From Armatimonadota bacterium (lineage in GTDB: Bacteria; Armatimonadota; JADLDR01), in assembly GCA_020846535.1 (NCBI GenBank), contig JADLDR010000118.1, positions 62,001 to 126,000 on the forward strand: a stretch of 64,000 nucleotides of DNA, given 5' to 3'. Within the stretch, counting starts at the first letter, position 1. Each line of letters starts with the position of its first letter. The notes under the pieces are model-generated. The model searched no databases, was not told the DNA's origin, and saw nothing but the letters and a program-made list of their open reading frames with translations. This document shows, piece after piece, positions 35,131 to 44,345 of this stretch. Made by a program: the position numbers and the translations under genes.

Positions 35131-36039
35131 TCAGGGTGTAAAAAAGCCCGGTCTGACAACCGCGTCGGACATGCGGGCCACGCGGGACATGGCCCTGACA
35201 TCGTGGACGCGCACCATATCCGCTCCGCCCGCGATGCCCAGCGCCACCGTGGCCGCCGTTCCCTCCAGGCGGCCATCGACGGGCAGGTTCAGCACCGTTC
35301 CGATAGTCGTTTTGCGGGACGTGCCCAGCAGAAGAGGGTATCCCGGACTTTTAAGACGGCGCAGATCGCGCAAAAGTTCCAGATTATGCTCCGGGCGCTT
35401 CCCGAACCCGATGCCGGGATCGATAATGATAGCCTCCGGCGCTATCCCCGCCGCTTGAGCCGCCTCCGCCCGTTCCGTCAGAAAATCCCGCACTTCCGCA
35501 ACCACATCGATGTACCGGGGGTTTTGCTGCATGTCCTTTGGGGATCCTTTTTTGTGCATCAGCACCACCGCAGCGCCGAACGAAGCGACGACATCGGCCA
35601 TCTCCGGATCGTCCAGGAGGGCGCTCACATCGTTGACAACGCCCGCCCCGGCCTCCAGCGCGGCGCAGGCGACAGAGGCTTTGCGGGTGTCGATGGAAAG
35701 GGGAACCGGCAGAACCGCGACCAGCCGCTCGATGACCGGCAGCACGCGCCTCATCTCCTCTTCGGCGGAAACGGGTGCGGAGCCGGGGCGGGTGGATTCT
35801 CCCCCGATGTCGATGACATCCGCGCCCTCCTCCACCATCCGCAGAGCGTGGCGAACCGCCTCCTCCGCCTGCTCAAAGCACCCGCCGTCCGAGAAGGAAT
35901 CCGGGGTGACATTCAGGATGCCCATGACGAGGGTGCGGCCCGGAGCCGGACCGGCCCGGTATCGGAGGGTGGAGCGACCCCTGCCATCAGGGAGGACGGC
36001 AAGAGGGTGATGAAGAGGGGCAGGGGCGGAATTCATCAT
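35131..36039 (-). CDS. folP: Dihydropteroate synthase
   Basis: FolP condenses p-aminobenzoate with a pterin diphosphate in folate synthesis. The 302-residue TIM barrel has MGILNVTPDSFSDGG (about 39-53), DIGGESTRPG (about 77), SIDTRK (about 116), DPGIGFGKRPEHN (about 208-220) and GTSRK, all sites for pterin, phosphate or pABA. The extreme C-terminus has RVHDV. The ATG overlaps the TPR gene stop by one base, so it is likely translated from the same message. About 25 extra N-terminal residues precede the barrel. Confidence 0.95.
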   Translation of the reverse strand: MMNSAPAPLHHPLAVLPDGRGRSTLRYRAGPAPGRTLVMGILNVTPDSFSDGGCFEQAEEAVRHALRMVEEGADVIDIGGESTRPGSAPVSAEEEMRRVLPVIERLVAVLPVPLSIDTRKASVACAALEAGAGVVNDVSALLDDPEMADVVASFGAAVVLMHKKGSPKDMQQNPRYIDVVAEVRDFLTERAEAAQAAGIAPEAIIIDPGIGFGKRPEHNLELLRDLRRLKSPGYPLLLGTSRKTTIGTVLNLPVDGRLEGTAATVALGIAGGADMVRVHDVRAMSRVARMSDAVVRPGFFTP

Positions 36040-37346
36040 CAGTTGTATAGGGGGCTGGTCGGCCAGAGGGGCGGGAAGGCGGGAATCTCCTGTAAGAAGT
36101 CGCCCAGCTCATCCAGCCCTTCGGGGCTGAGATAGAATCCTTTTTCCTGGAGCGTTTCCTCCAGGTGGCGCATCAGGCCCAGCCTGAAGGCGGTGTCGTC
36201 GGTGGCGAGAAGAAGGATCTGCTGGATCTGGTACTGGTCCAGCAGTTCCAGCGCATCCGCTGCGTCCTCGGCCATCTCGTTTTCGGGATCCAACATGACC
36301 ACCCGCCCGAACTCGTAGACGGCATGGGCCACATCCCCGATATGCTGGTAGAGAACCGCCAGCTTGAAATGGTAGGTCGCCTCGAAGGGATTCATCAGCA
36401 CCAGCTCATTGAGTACCTGGATCGCCTCCCGCAGCCTGCCGCACTGGAAGCAGGCGATGCTCAGCATATCCATGATGACCGGGCTGCGCGGGCACGCTGT
36501 CAGGCCGGCCTGGGCCGTTTCGACCGCCTTCCCGAAATCCCCCTGCGTGAGCCGCACTTCCATCAGAGATTCATGAAAGATGCGCTCGTGCGGGCTGAGG
36601 CTGATGGCCTTCAGAAGGGATCCGGCAGCCTTGTCCATATTGTTATAGCTGCGGTAAAGCAGCCCCAGGTGGTAATGGTGGTAGGGGTTGTCCGGGGCGA
36701 GGCGCAGCGCCTTTTTCATGGCGGCGATGGCCTGCCTGCCGTTCCCCTTCTTGTCGTAGGCCGCCGCCAGATCGAGGTATGCCTGTTCGTAGCCGGGGTC
36801 AAGGCGGATGGCCTGCTTGCAGAGGGCGATGCCGTTTTCCACATCGTCGCGCTCGATGCAGAAGAAGCCCAGACTTTTGTAGGCGCGGGCGCAGTCCGGA
36901 TGGCGCTCGATGGTCTTGCGGAAGATGGCCTCCGCCTGAGTGCCTTCTCCTTTCAGGCCGTAGATATAGCCCAGCTCGCAGAGGGCGTCCGCGCAGTTCG
37001 GGTTGACGCTGATGGCGGAGAGAAGAATCTGGATGGCCTGGTCGAGGCGGATCTGCTCCACATAGCAGTAGGCCAGGCTCAGGGAAGCCTCCACGTAAAG
37101 CCTCTGCGTCGAGGTGAGGGGCGCGGGCAGTCTGGGCTGGCTCAGCAGGGTTCTGAGGGTTCTCAGGATATCGAACCCCGGCCCCATGCGCCAGGCGTGG
37201 CGCTTCTGAGCCGGGCTGACCCGGATCACCTGCTTGAGCTTCCGGATGGCGGCATCGTATTCCCCCTGCTCGATGAACACACGGCCTTCCTGGTAGATGC
37301 CCCATATATCGGCTTTGTCCGGCCCTCCGTTTTTACGGATGGTCAT
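36039..37346 (-). CDS. TPR-repeat protein
   Basis: The 435-residue soluble protein is made largely of tetratricopeptide repeats (about 12-370), with units such as ADALCELGYIYGLKGEGTQA, CARAYKSLGFFCIERDDVEN and ATYHFKLAVLYQHIGDVAHA. The last 70 residues are not repeat-like. TPR proteins are scaffolds; partner unknown. It sits between metG (21 bases upstream) and folP (overlapping), with GGAGG before the ATG. No signal peptide is visible. Confidence 0.85.
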   Translation of the reverse strand: MTIRKNGGPDKADIWGIYQEGRVFIEQGEYDAAIRKLKQVIRVSPAQKRHAWRMGPGFDILRTLRTLLSQPRLPAPLTSTQRLYVEASLSLAYCYVEQIRLDQAIQILLSAISVNPNCADALCELGYIYGLKGEGTQAEAIFRKTIERHPDCARAYKSLGFFCIERDDVENGIALCKQAIRLDPGYEQAYLDLAAAYDKKGNGRQAIAAMKKALRLAPDNPYHHYHLGLLYRSYNNMDKAAGSLLKAISLSPHERIFHESLMEVRLTQGDFGKAVETAQAGLTACPRSPVIMDMLSIACFQCGRLREAIQVLNELVLMNPFEATYHFKLAVLYQHIGDVAHAVYEFGRVVMLDPENEMAEDAADALELLDQYQIQQILLLATDDTAFRLGLMRHLEETLQEKGFYLSPEGLDELGDFLQEIPAFPPLWPTSPLYN

Positions 37347-37367
37347 GCTTTCCTCCGAAACTGCGGG

Positions 37368-39311
37368 TTATCGCACCTTGCTGCCGGGCGGAACGTCCCG
37401 GTCCGGCATCAGCAGGATGGCCTCACCGCCCACATCGGCGGCCAGCAGCATCCCCTGGGATTCAACCCCGCGGATCTTCGCCGGGGCGAGGTTGACGATC
37501 AGAACGACCGTCTTATCGATCAGCGCGTCGGGCGCATAATACTGGGCGATCCCGGCCACGACAGTGCGAACTTCGGAGCCGATATCCACGCTCAGCTTGA
37601 GCAGTTTGTCGGCCCCGGCCACCTTCTCCGCGCTCTTGATCTGCCCGGTCCGCAGATCCAGTTTTTTGAACTCATCGAAGGATATGTATGGGGTTTCCCC
37701 GGCAGGCTCGTTCACGGCGGGAGTCTCCTCTTTCCTGGGGGTCTCTTTGGCGGTGATGCGCGGGAAGATGGGGGCGACATCGCGCACGCGAGTTCCGGCT
37801 TTCAGCCCGCCCCAAACGGCGGCCCTGTCCCAGACCTGGCCGGAAAGCGCCTCCTCGATGCCGAGTTGATGCCAGATGATCTTCGCCACGGTCGGCATGA
37901 AGGGCGCGACGCCTACCGCCGCAATCCGCACGCTTTCCAGGGCGGTATAGAGGACATTCGCCAGGTCTTCGATTTTTCCTTCCCGGGCCAGCACCCAAGG
38001 GGCCTTCTCGTCCGCATATTTGTTCATCCGGGCGATAAATCGCCACAGGGCGGCAAGAGCCTGCGGGAATTGAAGGGACTCGAAAGCCTCCTCCACCTCG
38101 CAGCATATTTGGGCGGCCAGATCCCGGATCTCGCTGTCGGGCGGTGACTGCTGGGGGACGACGCCCTCGAAATAGCGGGTCAGCATTTGCAGATTCCGGT
38201 TCAGGAGATTCCCCAGGTCGTTGGCGAGGTCGGCGTTGAAGCGGCGGATCAGCCCCTGCATGGAGAAATCGCTGTCGCTGGAGACAGGCAGCTCGCGCAT
38301 CACGAAATAGCGGATGGCGTCCACACAGACATCCACCTCGGCCCCGGAGATGTCCGCCAACTGCCGGGCGAGGGTCGCGGGCGGGACAGCGTTGCCTTTA
38401 GATTTGGATATCTTTTCCCCCTCGATAGTCCAGAAGCCGTGCCCGAAGAGTCGTTTGGGCAGGGGCAGATCGAGGGCCATCAGCATGGCGGGCCAGAGCG
38501 TCGAATGGAAGCGGACGAAGATATCCTTCGCCATGAACTCCACGTCCGGCGGCCAGGTCTGGTTATACTTTTCGGCATCCTCCGGCCAGCCGGTGACGGT
38601 GAGGTAGTTCAGGAGAGCGTCGAACCAAACATAGACCACCTGCTGCGGGTCTTCCCGGACGGGGATCCCCCACCCGTACCCGGAGCGGCTGATGGAGGCG
38701 TCCCGCAGCCCCCCCTCGATGAAGCGCAGCACTTCGTTCCGGCGCACTTCCGGGGTCAGGAATTCGGGATTTTCCTCGATATGCCGCTTCAGGCGGTCGG
38801 TATATCGGCTGAGCCGGAAGAAATAGTTCTCCTCCTCCACCCATTTGAGCGGCTTGCGGCACTCCGGGTTGGGGCAGAGATTGTCCGTCACCTCGGAGGC
38901 GGCGAAAAAGGTCTCATCCGAAAGGCAGTACCATCCGGCATAGGTTCCCTTATAGACATCCCCGGAGGCGATCAAGCGCGAAAGGAACTCCTGCACCACC
39001 CGGATGTGTCGCTCCTCGGTAGTCCGGATAAAATCGTCGTAGGAGATATTCAGCTTGCCCCAGATATCCTTGAACTGGGCGGCGATCTCGTCGGTGAACG
39101 TTTGAGGGTCTTTGCCGCGCTCGCGGGCAGCCTCCAGCACCTTGGGGCCGTTCTCGTCGGTTCCGGTAGCGAATATGACCTTTCGCCCCTTCAGGCGCAT
39201 AAAGCGGGCCATCACATCGGAGACAATGGTGGTGGAGGCGTTCCCCACATGGGGCACATCGTTCACATAATAGATCGGGGTGGTGATATAAAAGGTTTTC
39301 TCGTCGCTCAT
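37368..39311 (-). CDS. metG: Methionyl-tRNA synthetase
   Basis: The 647-residue enzyme charges tRNA-Met. The class I signatures are present: YYVNDVPHVGNA (HIGH-type) near residue 14-24 and KISKSKGN (KMSKS) at about 302. An anticodon-binding helical domain and a C-terminal EMAP/Trbp111-like tRNA-binding domain follow (about 540-647, ending PPGSKVR). The connective-peptide knuckle contains only three Cys (YCLSDE, CPNPEC), so it may bind zinc poorly or not at all. The TPR gene follows directly. Confidence 0.96.
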   Translation of the reverse strand: MSDEKTFYITTPIYYVNDVPHVGNASTTIVSDVMARFMRLKGRKVIFATGTDENGPKVLEAARERGKDPQTFTDEIAAQFKDIWGKLNISYDDFIRTTEERHIRVVQEFLSRLIASGDVYKGTYAGWYCLSDETFFAASEVTDNLCPNPECRKPLKWVEEENYFFRLSRYTDRLKRHIEENPEFLTPEVRRNEVLRFIEGGLRDASISRSGYGWGIPVREDPQQVVYVWFDALLNYLTVTGWPEDAEKYNQTWPPDVEFMAKDIFVRFHSTLWPAMLMALDLPLPKRLFGHGFWTIEGEKISKSKGNAVPPATLARQLADISGAEVDVCVDAIRYFVMRELPVSSDSDFSMQGLIRRFNADLANDLGNLLNRNLQMLTRYFEGVVPQQSPPDSEIRDLAAQICCEVEEAFESLQFPQALAALWRFIARMNKYADEKAPWVLAREGKIEDLANVLYTALESVRIAAVGVAPFMPTVAKIIWHQLGIEEALSGQVWDRAAVWGGLKAGTRVRDVAPIFPRITAKETPRKEETPAVNEPAGETPYISFDEFKKLDLRTGQIKSAEKVAGADKLLKLSVDIGSEVRTVVAGIAQYYAPDALIDKTVVLIVNLAPAKIRGVESQGMLLAADVGGEAILLMPDRDVPPGSKVR

Positions 39312-39403
39312 GAAAGTTGCATCCGCCTTTTTGATGATACTCGTTTATTCGACGCATTTTCGCATAATTCCTGCTCTACGCTCTTTTACCGGAGCGCGGC
39401 AGC

Positions 39404-39432
39404 TTGACTTTCCGGCTATGGAATGATACAAT
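39404..39432 (+). promoter_or_regulatory. Promoter of the kdsB leader transcript
   Basis: TTGACT and TACAAT are separated by 17 bases. The predicted start near 39439 gives a leader of about 134 bases before the kdsB start codon. Confidence 0.75.
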
Positions 39433-39452
39433 GAAGGCCGCGAGCGGACGAA

Positions 39453-39555
39453 GGCTCTAATAAACTAAGGGAGCCATCAGTGCGATTGTCGGAGGCATGG
39501 GGAACCGGGTGCGGACGGTGAAAGCGCGCCGTCCGGCATAGCGCGGCTCCCTTTT
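39453..39555 (+). ncRNA. Structured 5' leader with alternative hairpins (candidate attenuator or riboswitch)
   Basis: GGCTC at 39453-39457 can pair with GAGCC at 39471-39475. The same GGGAGCC (39469-39475) can instead pair with GGCTCCC at 39545-39551, which is followed by TTTT, so forming a terminator. A further hairpin, GGACGG/CCGTCC (39513-39534), lies inside. Two exclusive folds of this kind are typical of attenuation. I do not recognise a known riboswitch class. Confidence 0.45.
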
Positions 39556-39572
39556 CGTCGAGGGAGGATCTT

Positions 39573-40307
39573 TTGAGCGTTGCAGGCATTATCCCGGCGC
39601 GTTATGCGTCCACCCGGCTCCCGGGCAAGGCGCTTGCCAACCTGTGCGGCAAGCTGCTCATCCAGCACGTTTACGAGCGGACGGCGAGGGCCGAAACGCT
39701 GGACGAGGTGATCGTCGCCACCGATGACGAGCGCATCCTGGAGGCCGTCCGGTCATTCGGGGGACGGGCGGAGATGACCTCTCCGGAACACCGCTCCGGC
39801 ACCGACCGGATCGCCGAGGTCGCGGCAAGGCTGGACGCCGATATCATCGCCAACATCCAGGGCGACGAACCGCTGATCGAGCCGAAAATGATCGATACCG
39901 CAGTCCGGGCGCTTCTGGAAGACAAAAGCGTCGAGATGTCTACCCTGAAATCACTCATCCACGACGAGAAGGACATCACCAATCCCAACGTGGTCAAGGT
40001 GGTCACCGATCTCTCTGGCTACGCGCTCTACTTTTCGCGCCTGCCCATCCCCTACTGCCGCGATCCCCGGCAGTCCGGCCCGGTGCGCCACTACCGGCAT
40101 ATCGGCCTCTACGCCTACCGCCGCAGCCTCCTGCTGCGCTATCCTCACCTGCCGCAGACCCCTCTGGAACAACTCGAAATGCTGGAACAACTCCGCGCCC
40201 TGGAGAACGGCTGCCGCATCCGCGTGGCCGAAACCGATTTCGAATCCCTGGGCGTCGACACCCGGGAGGAGTTGGAGCGGGTGCGTCGTATTCTGGAAGG
40301 GGATTGA
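39573..40307 (+). CDS. kdsB: CMP-Kdo synthetase
   Basis: KdsB activates 3-deoxy-D-manno-octulosonate with CTP for lipopolysaccharide core synthesis. The 244-residue protein has the nucleotide-binding start [18 protein letters not shown], then [22 protein letters not shown] and HIGLYAYRR-x-LL in the family order. The start codon is TTG with GGAGG five bases upstream. It is transcribed from its own promoter through a structured leader, with kdsA next downstream. Together they suggest a Kdo-bearing outer membrane. Confidence 0.95.
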   Translation: MSVAGIIPARYASTRLPGKALANLCGKLLIQHVYERTARAETLDEVIVATDDERILEAVRSFGGRAEMTSPEHRSGTDRIAEVAARLDADIIANIQGDEPLIEPKMIDTAVRALLEDKSVEMSTLKSLIHDEKDITNPNVVKVVTDLSGYALYFSRLPIPYCRDPRQSGPVRHYRHIGLYAYRRSLLLRYPHLPQTPLEQLEMLEQLRALENGCRIRVAETDFESLGVDTREELERVRRILEGD

Positions 40308-40311
40308 CGGG

Positions 40312-40446
40312 GAGGCAACCGCCCCCCAGCCCCCGCCGGGCTTCGGCGGAGGGGAGCGGTCTTGGGATGCTTTGACCAAATTACCAAGAGAACGCACCAT
40401 CTCAGCCCCCCCGAAGCCCAGGAGGTTGGAGGGTGTTTTACACGCT
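40312..40446. repeat. Interspersed repeat, family R2, copy 2 (inverted)
   Basis: The reverse complement of this segment matches 28672-28815 in block order. It lies between kdsB and kdsA and supplies the false N-terminal extension of the kdsA ORF in the track. Confidence 0.75.
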
Positions 40447-40482
40447 ATCCCACACCCTACCATTCACAACGGACGAAAAACC

Positions 40483-41304
40483 ATGTCTCAAGAAATCTAT
40501 ATAGATTCTATTCCCATCGGCGAGGGGCATCCCTTTGTCCTCATTGCGGGGCCTTGCGTGATGGAGGGGGAGGCGTTTTGCCTGGATCTGGCGGCTTCCC
40601 TTCGCGATATCGCCTCGGGGGTGGGCCTTTCCTTCATCTTCAAAGCGTCGTTAGACAAGGCGAACCGCACCTCCATTCGTTCTTACCGGGGGCCTGGGCT
40701 GGAGGAAGGGCTGAGGGTTCTGCAAGCCGTGAAGAAGCGGCTGAGCGTTCCCGTGCTGACCGATATTCACGAATCGGCCCAGGCGGGGCCTGTGGCGCTG
40801 GTGGCGGATATCTTGCAGATACCGGCCTTCCTGTGCAGGCAGACCGATCTTCTGGTGGCCGCCGCCCGGACCGGCAGGCCGGTGAATGTCAAAAAAGGCC
40901 AGTTTCTATCGCCCTGGGATATGAGAAACGTGGCCGACAAGATCGTGGAGGCCGGCAACAGCCGGGTACTCCTGACCGAGCGGGGCTACAGCTTCGGGTA
41001 TAACAACCTGGTGGTGGACTTCCGGAGCCTGCCCATCTTGCGATCCCTGGGCTTTCCGGTGGTCTATGACGCCACGCACAGTCTTCAGATGCCCGGCGGC
41101 AGGGGCGATGCCTCCGGCGGGCAGCGAGAATACCTGCCGGAACTCGCCCGCGCCGCGGTCGCCGTCGGGATCGATGCCCTTTTCATGGAAGTCCATCCCG
41201 ACCCCGATGCGGCGCTCTCCGACTCAGCCACCCAGTGGCCTCTTCACGAACTCCCGCCTCTTCTGGGAAAGCTGAAAGCCATCGATACCCTGGTAAAAGG
41301 ATAG
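40483..41304 (+). CDS. kdsA: Kdo-8-phosphate synthase
   Basis: KdsA joins phosphoenolpyruvate to arabinose-5-phosphate. The 273-residue barrel has [51 protein letters not shown] and [13 protein letters not shown], covering PEP and sugar-phosphate contacts. The Cys in AGPC suggests the metal-dependent class, as this Cys is a metal ligand there. I start at 40483, not at the repeat-derived extension. The next small gene begins five bases after its stop. Confidence 0.95.
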   Translation: MSQEIYIDSIPIGEGHPFVLIAGPCVMEGEAFCLDLAASLRDIASGVGLSFIFKASLDKANRTSIRSYRGPGLEEGLRVLQAVKKRLSVPVLTDIHESAQAGPVALVADILQIPAFLCRQTDLLVAAARTGRPVNVKKGQFLSPWDMRNVADKIVEAGNSRVLLTERGYSFGYNNLVVDFRSLPILRSLGFPVVYDATHSLQMPGGRGDASGGQREYLPELARAAVAVGIDALFMEVHPDPDAALSDSATQWPLHELPPLLGKLKAIDTLVKG

Positions 41305-41309
41305 GCCCT

Positions 41310-41573
41310 ATGGCTGTCCCTGCTGAGAGACAAACCGCAGGCGAGTGGGAGATCACGCCTGTTTATCGGGTTCGTAAATGGAGCCGATCCGTAGGGCAGG
41401 CCCGCCTTCTCCTGCTGCATGCAGCGCCCCGGGGTGTGCGCCTGCGCCGGGGAGAAGAAACTCTTTTCTTTCCGATCAGGGATGTGACTTTGCGGATCGT
41501 TTTGTGTCTGCTGGCGCTGGGGCTTTTGCTGCCCCTCCTGTTCTTCAGGAGCAAGGAGCGACATCATGGATAA
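41310..41573 (+). CDS. Small membrane protein between kdsA and the GerW-like gene
   Basis: The 87-residue protein has a soluble N-terminal two-thirds and a C-terminal membrane helix (about 57-78, IVLCLLALGLLLPLLFF), so it may be tail-anchored. The region RGVRLRRGEETLFFPIRDVT is basic and beta-like. AAAAGG precedes the ATG by about ten bases. Its end overlaps the GerW-like gene by eight bases, so it is cotranslated with it. No family is recognised. Confidence 0.7.
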   Translation: MAVPAERQTAGEWEITPVYRVRKWSRSVGQARLLLLHAAPRGVRLRRGEETLFFPIRDVTLRIVLCLLALGLLLPLLFFRSKERHHG

Positions 41574-41952
41574 CGGGTCTACGGACGAGGCCGCAAGGAA
41601 AGTGGCGGAGATCATCGAGCGAATCACGGCCTCTACTCAGGCCGGGGCCACGGTCGGCCCGCCTCATTCGGTCGGGAACCGGACGCTCATCGTCCTCTCC
41701 GAAATCCTATACGGCGGCGGCTTCGGCCTGGGATCCAAAGTGTCCCCAGGCCCGGATGGAGCGCCTCCCCATTTCGGGGGCGGAGGCGGCGGGGGAGGCC
41801 GCAGCCGCCCGGTCGCCGTGGTGGAGGCCTCCCCCGATGATGTCCGCGTGCGCCCGGTCATCGATTTCACCCAGATCGGTCTGGCCGCCCTGGGAGCCGC
41901 CGTCATGGGCTTCTCCCTGTGGCGCAGGCTGGCTGATCGTCAGAGAAGATAG
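41566..41952 (+). CDS. GerW/YtfJ-family protein
   Basis: The 128-residue protein fits the GerW (YtfJ) family: a short helix, the segment VGNRTLIVLSEILYGGGFGLG, and a glycine run (GGGGGGGG) followed by VAVVEASPDDVRVRPVID. In Bacillus the relative is a spore-germination protein, but homologues occur widely in non-sporulating bacteria, so sporulation cannot be assumed. A hydrophobic C-terminal stretch (IGLAALGAAVMGFSLW) may touch the membrane. It is coupled to the small membrane-protein gene upstream. Confidence 0.85.
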   Translation: MDNGSTDEAARKVAEIIERITASTQAGATVGPPHSVGNRTLIVLSEILYGGGFGLGSKVSPGPDGAPPHFGGGGGGGGRSRPVAVVEASPDDVRVRPVIDFTQIGLAALGAAVMGFSLWRRLADRQRR

Positions 41953-41962
41953 CTGTTTTTTC

Positions 41963-42058
41963 AACATAGATGAACACAGATCGGAATGGATGAACACCGA
42001 TAAAAAAGGATATAAAAATCATCTGTGTTCATCCGCTTTTATCCGTGTCCATCTGTAT
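41963..42058. repeat. Inverted repeat with ATCTGTGTTCATC ends
   Basis: ATAGATGAACACAGAT near the left and ATCTGTGTTCATCCGC near the right are inverted copies, with another pair of weaker matches outside. Repeats of this wording are dispersed in several bacterial genomes. Here it separates the kds/gerW run from the oxidoreductase gene. Confidence 0.55.
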
Positions 42059-42094
42059 CAAAAAGAAACAACCCCCAATTCCAGGAGGTCACCA

Positions 42095-43348
42095 TTGAAT
42101 ACGCCGGTCAGGGTCGGGATTATCGGGATGGGAGGGTTCGCGGGGACTCATCATCAGGTGATCAGGCAACTGGAGGCCAGCCGGGAATGCAGGCTCGTCT
42201 GCACGTGCGACCCCGCCCTTTCCGCCTTCAGGCAGCAGATGATGGCCTGGAACTTCGCGGAGCGCGGGGTGCGAGTCTTCGATGGCTATGAGGAAATGCT
42301 GGACGAGTGCGAGGGCGAACTGGATCTCGTCACCGCTCCGACGCCGGTTCCGCTTCATGCCGCGATGCACCGGGCCTGTGTCGAAAGGAAGCTGCCCGTC
42401 TATCTGGAGAAGCCGCCCACCCTCGACATCGCGGAACTGGAGGAGATGCTTACCGTCGAAAGCCGCGCCGCCCGGCTGACCCAGGTGGGCTTCAACTTCA
42501 TCATCGAAAAGCCCCGGCAGGCGATCAAGAAGCGCATACTGGACGGGGAGTTCGGCGCGGTGAAGGAGGTTTGCTTCTGCGGGCTGTGGCCGCGCCCGGC
42601 CTCCTATTTCACGCGCAACAACTGGGCCGCCCGCCTGATGCTGGATGGCCGCCTGGTGCTGGACTCCTGTATGGGAAACGCCATGGCCCACTACACTCAC
42701 AACATCCTTTACTGGGCCGGGCTGAAGGAACTGCACGACTGGAGCGAGGTCGGGCGCGTGGAGGCCGAACTCTACCGCGGGCACCGCATCGAGGGAACCG
42801 ATACCGTCTTCCTGAAAGCCGAAACCCCGGGCGGGCCGGTGATCCGGATGGCCCTCACCCACGCCTGCGATGGCAGCCAGAGCCACAGGGAATGGCTGGT
42901 CTGCGAGAAAGCGACCATCTCCTATATCACCTACCAGGATTACACCATTGAATGGGCGGACGGGCGCACCGAGAGCGGGGAAACCGACCGGCGCGATCTG
43001 CTGAAGGAAAACTTCCGGGCCTACATCCACTACCTGCGCCGCAGGGAGCGTCGCCCTCCCACCCGCCTCATCGACTCCCGGCCCTTCGTGCAGCTTTGCG
43101 ATCTGGCCTATCTGGCCTCCGGCGATATCGCCACCGTCCCCGATGAGGCGATGGCCGTCACCCCTACTGCGGAGGAAGAGAGCGAGCAGAGGGCTATCCG
43201 GGATATCCAGCCCATTTTCACCGAGTTTTTCGCCAGCGGACTATTCCCGAGTCAGCAAGGGGTTGCATGGGCCAGGCCGGGCGGGTCGGCTGCGCCGGAA
43301 GACCTGCCGCGCCTGCCGGGGGTCATCGCAGGAATGATCGAACGCTGA
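42095..43348 (+). CDS. Gfo/Idh/MocA family oxidoreductase
   Basis: The 417-residue dehydrogenase has the Rossmann motif VGIIGMGGFAGTHH, EKPPTLDIAELEEM (catalytic Lys) and FNFIIEKPRQ. I choose the TTG at 42095, with AGGAGGT seven bases upstream; the track ORF runs back through two other genes. The C-terminal half is longer than usual for the family. It opens a run with SMP-30, epimerase and SDR genes that looks like a sugar-oxidation set. Its substrate is not deducible. Confidence 0.88.
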   Translation: MNTPVRVGIIGMGGFAGTHHQVIRQLEASRECRLVCTCDPALSAFRQQMMAWNFAERGVRVFDGYEEMLDECEGELDLVTAPTPVPLHAAMHRACVERKLPVYLEKPPTLDIAELEEMLTVESRAARLTQVGFNFIIEKPRQAIKKRILDGEFGAVKEVCFCGLWPRPASYFTRNNWAARLMLDGRLVLDSCMGNAMAHYTHNILYWAGLKELHDWSEVGRVEAELYRGHRIEGTDTVFLKAETPGGPVIRMALTHACDGSQSHREWLVCEKATISYITYQDYTIEWADGRTESGETDRRDLLKENFRAYIHYLRRRERRPPTRLIDSRPFVQLCDLAYLASGDIATVPDEAMAVTPTAEEESEQRAIRDIQPIFTEFFASGLFPSQQGVAWARPGGSAAPEDLPRLPGVIAGMIER

Positions 43349-43365
43349 AACTTACGGAGGAACCT

Positions 43366-44229
43366 ATGGAACCTGAACTGATTGCCGATTACCGCTGCGT
43401 GGTGGGAGAGGGGCCGATGTGGCATCCCCAGGAAAAGCGGCTTTACTGGGTGGATATCGACACCGGGCGGATGTTCCGCTACGACCCTCGAACCGGCCAG
43501 CACGAGCAGTTCTACCAGGGCGAGGTGGTGGGCGGCTTCACCATCCAGGAGGACGGCGCTCTCCTGCTCTTCATGGACAGGGGCGCGGTCAAGATATGGC
43601 GAGGCGGGCGGCTTACCCCCATTATCGATGAAATCCCCCAGGAAAGGGATTCCCGCTTCAATGACGTGATCGCCGACCCGGAGGGGCGCGTCTTTTGCGG
43701 CACGATGGCCGTGGGGGAGCGACCGGGCAGGCTCTACCGGCTCGATACCGACGGGTCATTGACGCAGGTGCTGGACGGCGTGGAATGCTCCAACGGGATG
43801 GGCTTCACCCCCGACCTCAAGCGAATGTATTACACCGATTCCCTCAAGCTGGAGATGTATCTCTTCGATTACGACCGCGCCACCGGGGACATCGCCAACC
43901 GGCGGCTCTTCGCGCGCGTCCCCGAATCCGATGAGGAGGGCCTGCCGGACGGCATGACCGTAGATGCCGAGGGCTATGTCTGGTCCGCCCGCTGGGGCGG
44001 CAACTGTCTGGTGCGCTACACCCCGGACGGCTTTGAGGAGCGCCGCATCCGCTTCCCGGCCACGCGCGTCTCCAGCCTCACCTTCGGCGGCGAGGACGAC
44101 ACCGATATTTACGTCACCACCGCAGGCGGCGACAACAAGGAAGAATGCGGCCCCGGTGCCGGCGCTCTCTTCCGCGTCAATGCCGGCATCCGCGGCGTAA
44201 AGGAATTCTATTCGAAGGTTTGTCTGTAG
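43366..44229 (+). CDS. SMP-30/gluconolactonase-like protein
   Basis: The 287-residue six-bladed beta-propeller hydrolyses sugar lactones in its family. The metal-site Glu is in VVGEGPMWHP (about 14-23), the Asn/Asp ligands in SRFNDVIADPEGRVFCGTM (about 89) and VECSNGMGFTPD, and the third in GLPDGMTVDAEGYVWSA. It starts 18 bases after the oxidoreductase stop with GGAGG upstream. A dehydrogenase followed by a lactonase is the expected order for oxidative sugar breakdown. Confidence 0.92.
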   Translation: MEPELIADYRCVVGEGPMWHPQEKRLYWVDIDTGRMFRYDPRTGQHEQFYQGEVVGGFTIQEDGALLLFMDRGAVKIWRGGRLTPIIDEIPQERDSRFNDVIADPEGRVFCGTMAVGERPGRLYRLDTDGSLTQVLDGVECSNGMGFTPDLKRMYYTDSLKLEMYLFDYDRATGDIANRRLFARVPESDEEGLPDGMTVDAEGYVWSARWGGNCLVRYTPDGFEERRIRFPATRVSSLTFGGEDDTDIYVTTAGGDNKEECGPGAGALFRVNAGIRGVKEFYSKVCL

Positions 44230-44253
44230 AGTATCGCGAGGAGCGCAGCAAAG

Positions 44254-44308
44254 ACGATGCAGTCTGCGAGGAGCGAAAGCTCCGCGACAATCTCCAGTCT
44301 CACTCCAA
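44254..44308. repeat. Palindromic interspersed repeat, family R1, half copy
   Basis: Only the left half of the element is present: GATGCAGTCTGCGAGGAGCG through CGACAATCTCCAGTCTCAC. The right half is missing, and the sequence then passes into the leader of the epimerase gene. Confidence 0.65.
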
Positions 44309-44345
44309 CGGGCAAATCTCTCATCAACACGAAAAGAGGGAACCC

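Noticed and set aside
36165-38147. A 660-codon plus-strand ORF opposite the TPR protein and metG
   Set aside because: It is antisense to two well-supported genes and its translation shows no motif or ribosome site.
39453-39555. Match of the kdsB leader to cobalamin or c-di-AMP riboswitches
   Set aside because: Some short strings look similar, but the conserved core elements of those classes are not present.
41378-42094. N-terminal extension of the oxidoreductase ORF from 41378
   Set aside because: It reads out of frame through the small membrane protein, GerW-like gene and a repeat. A TTG at 42095 with AGGAGGT marks the real start.
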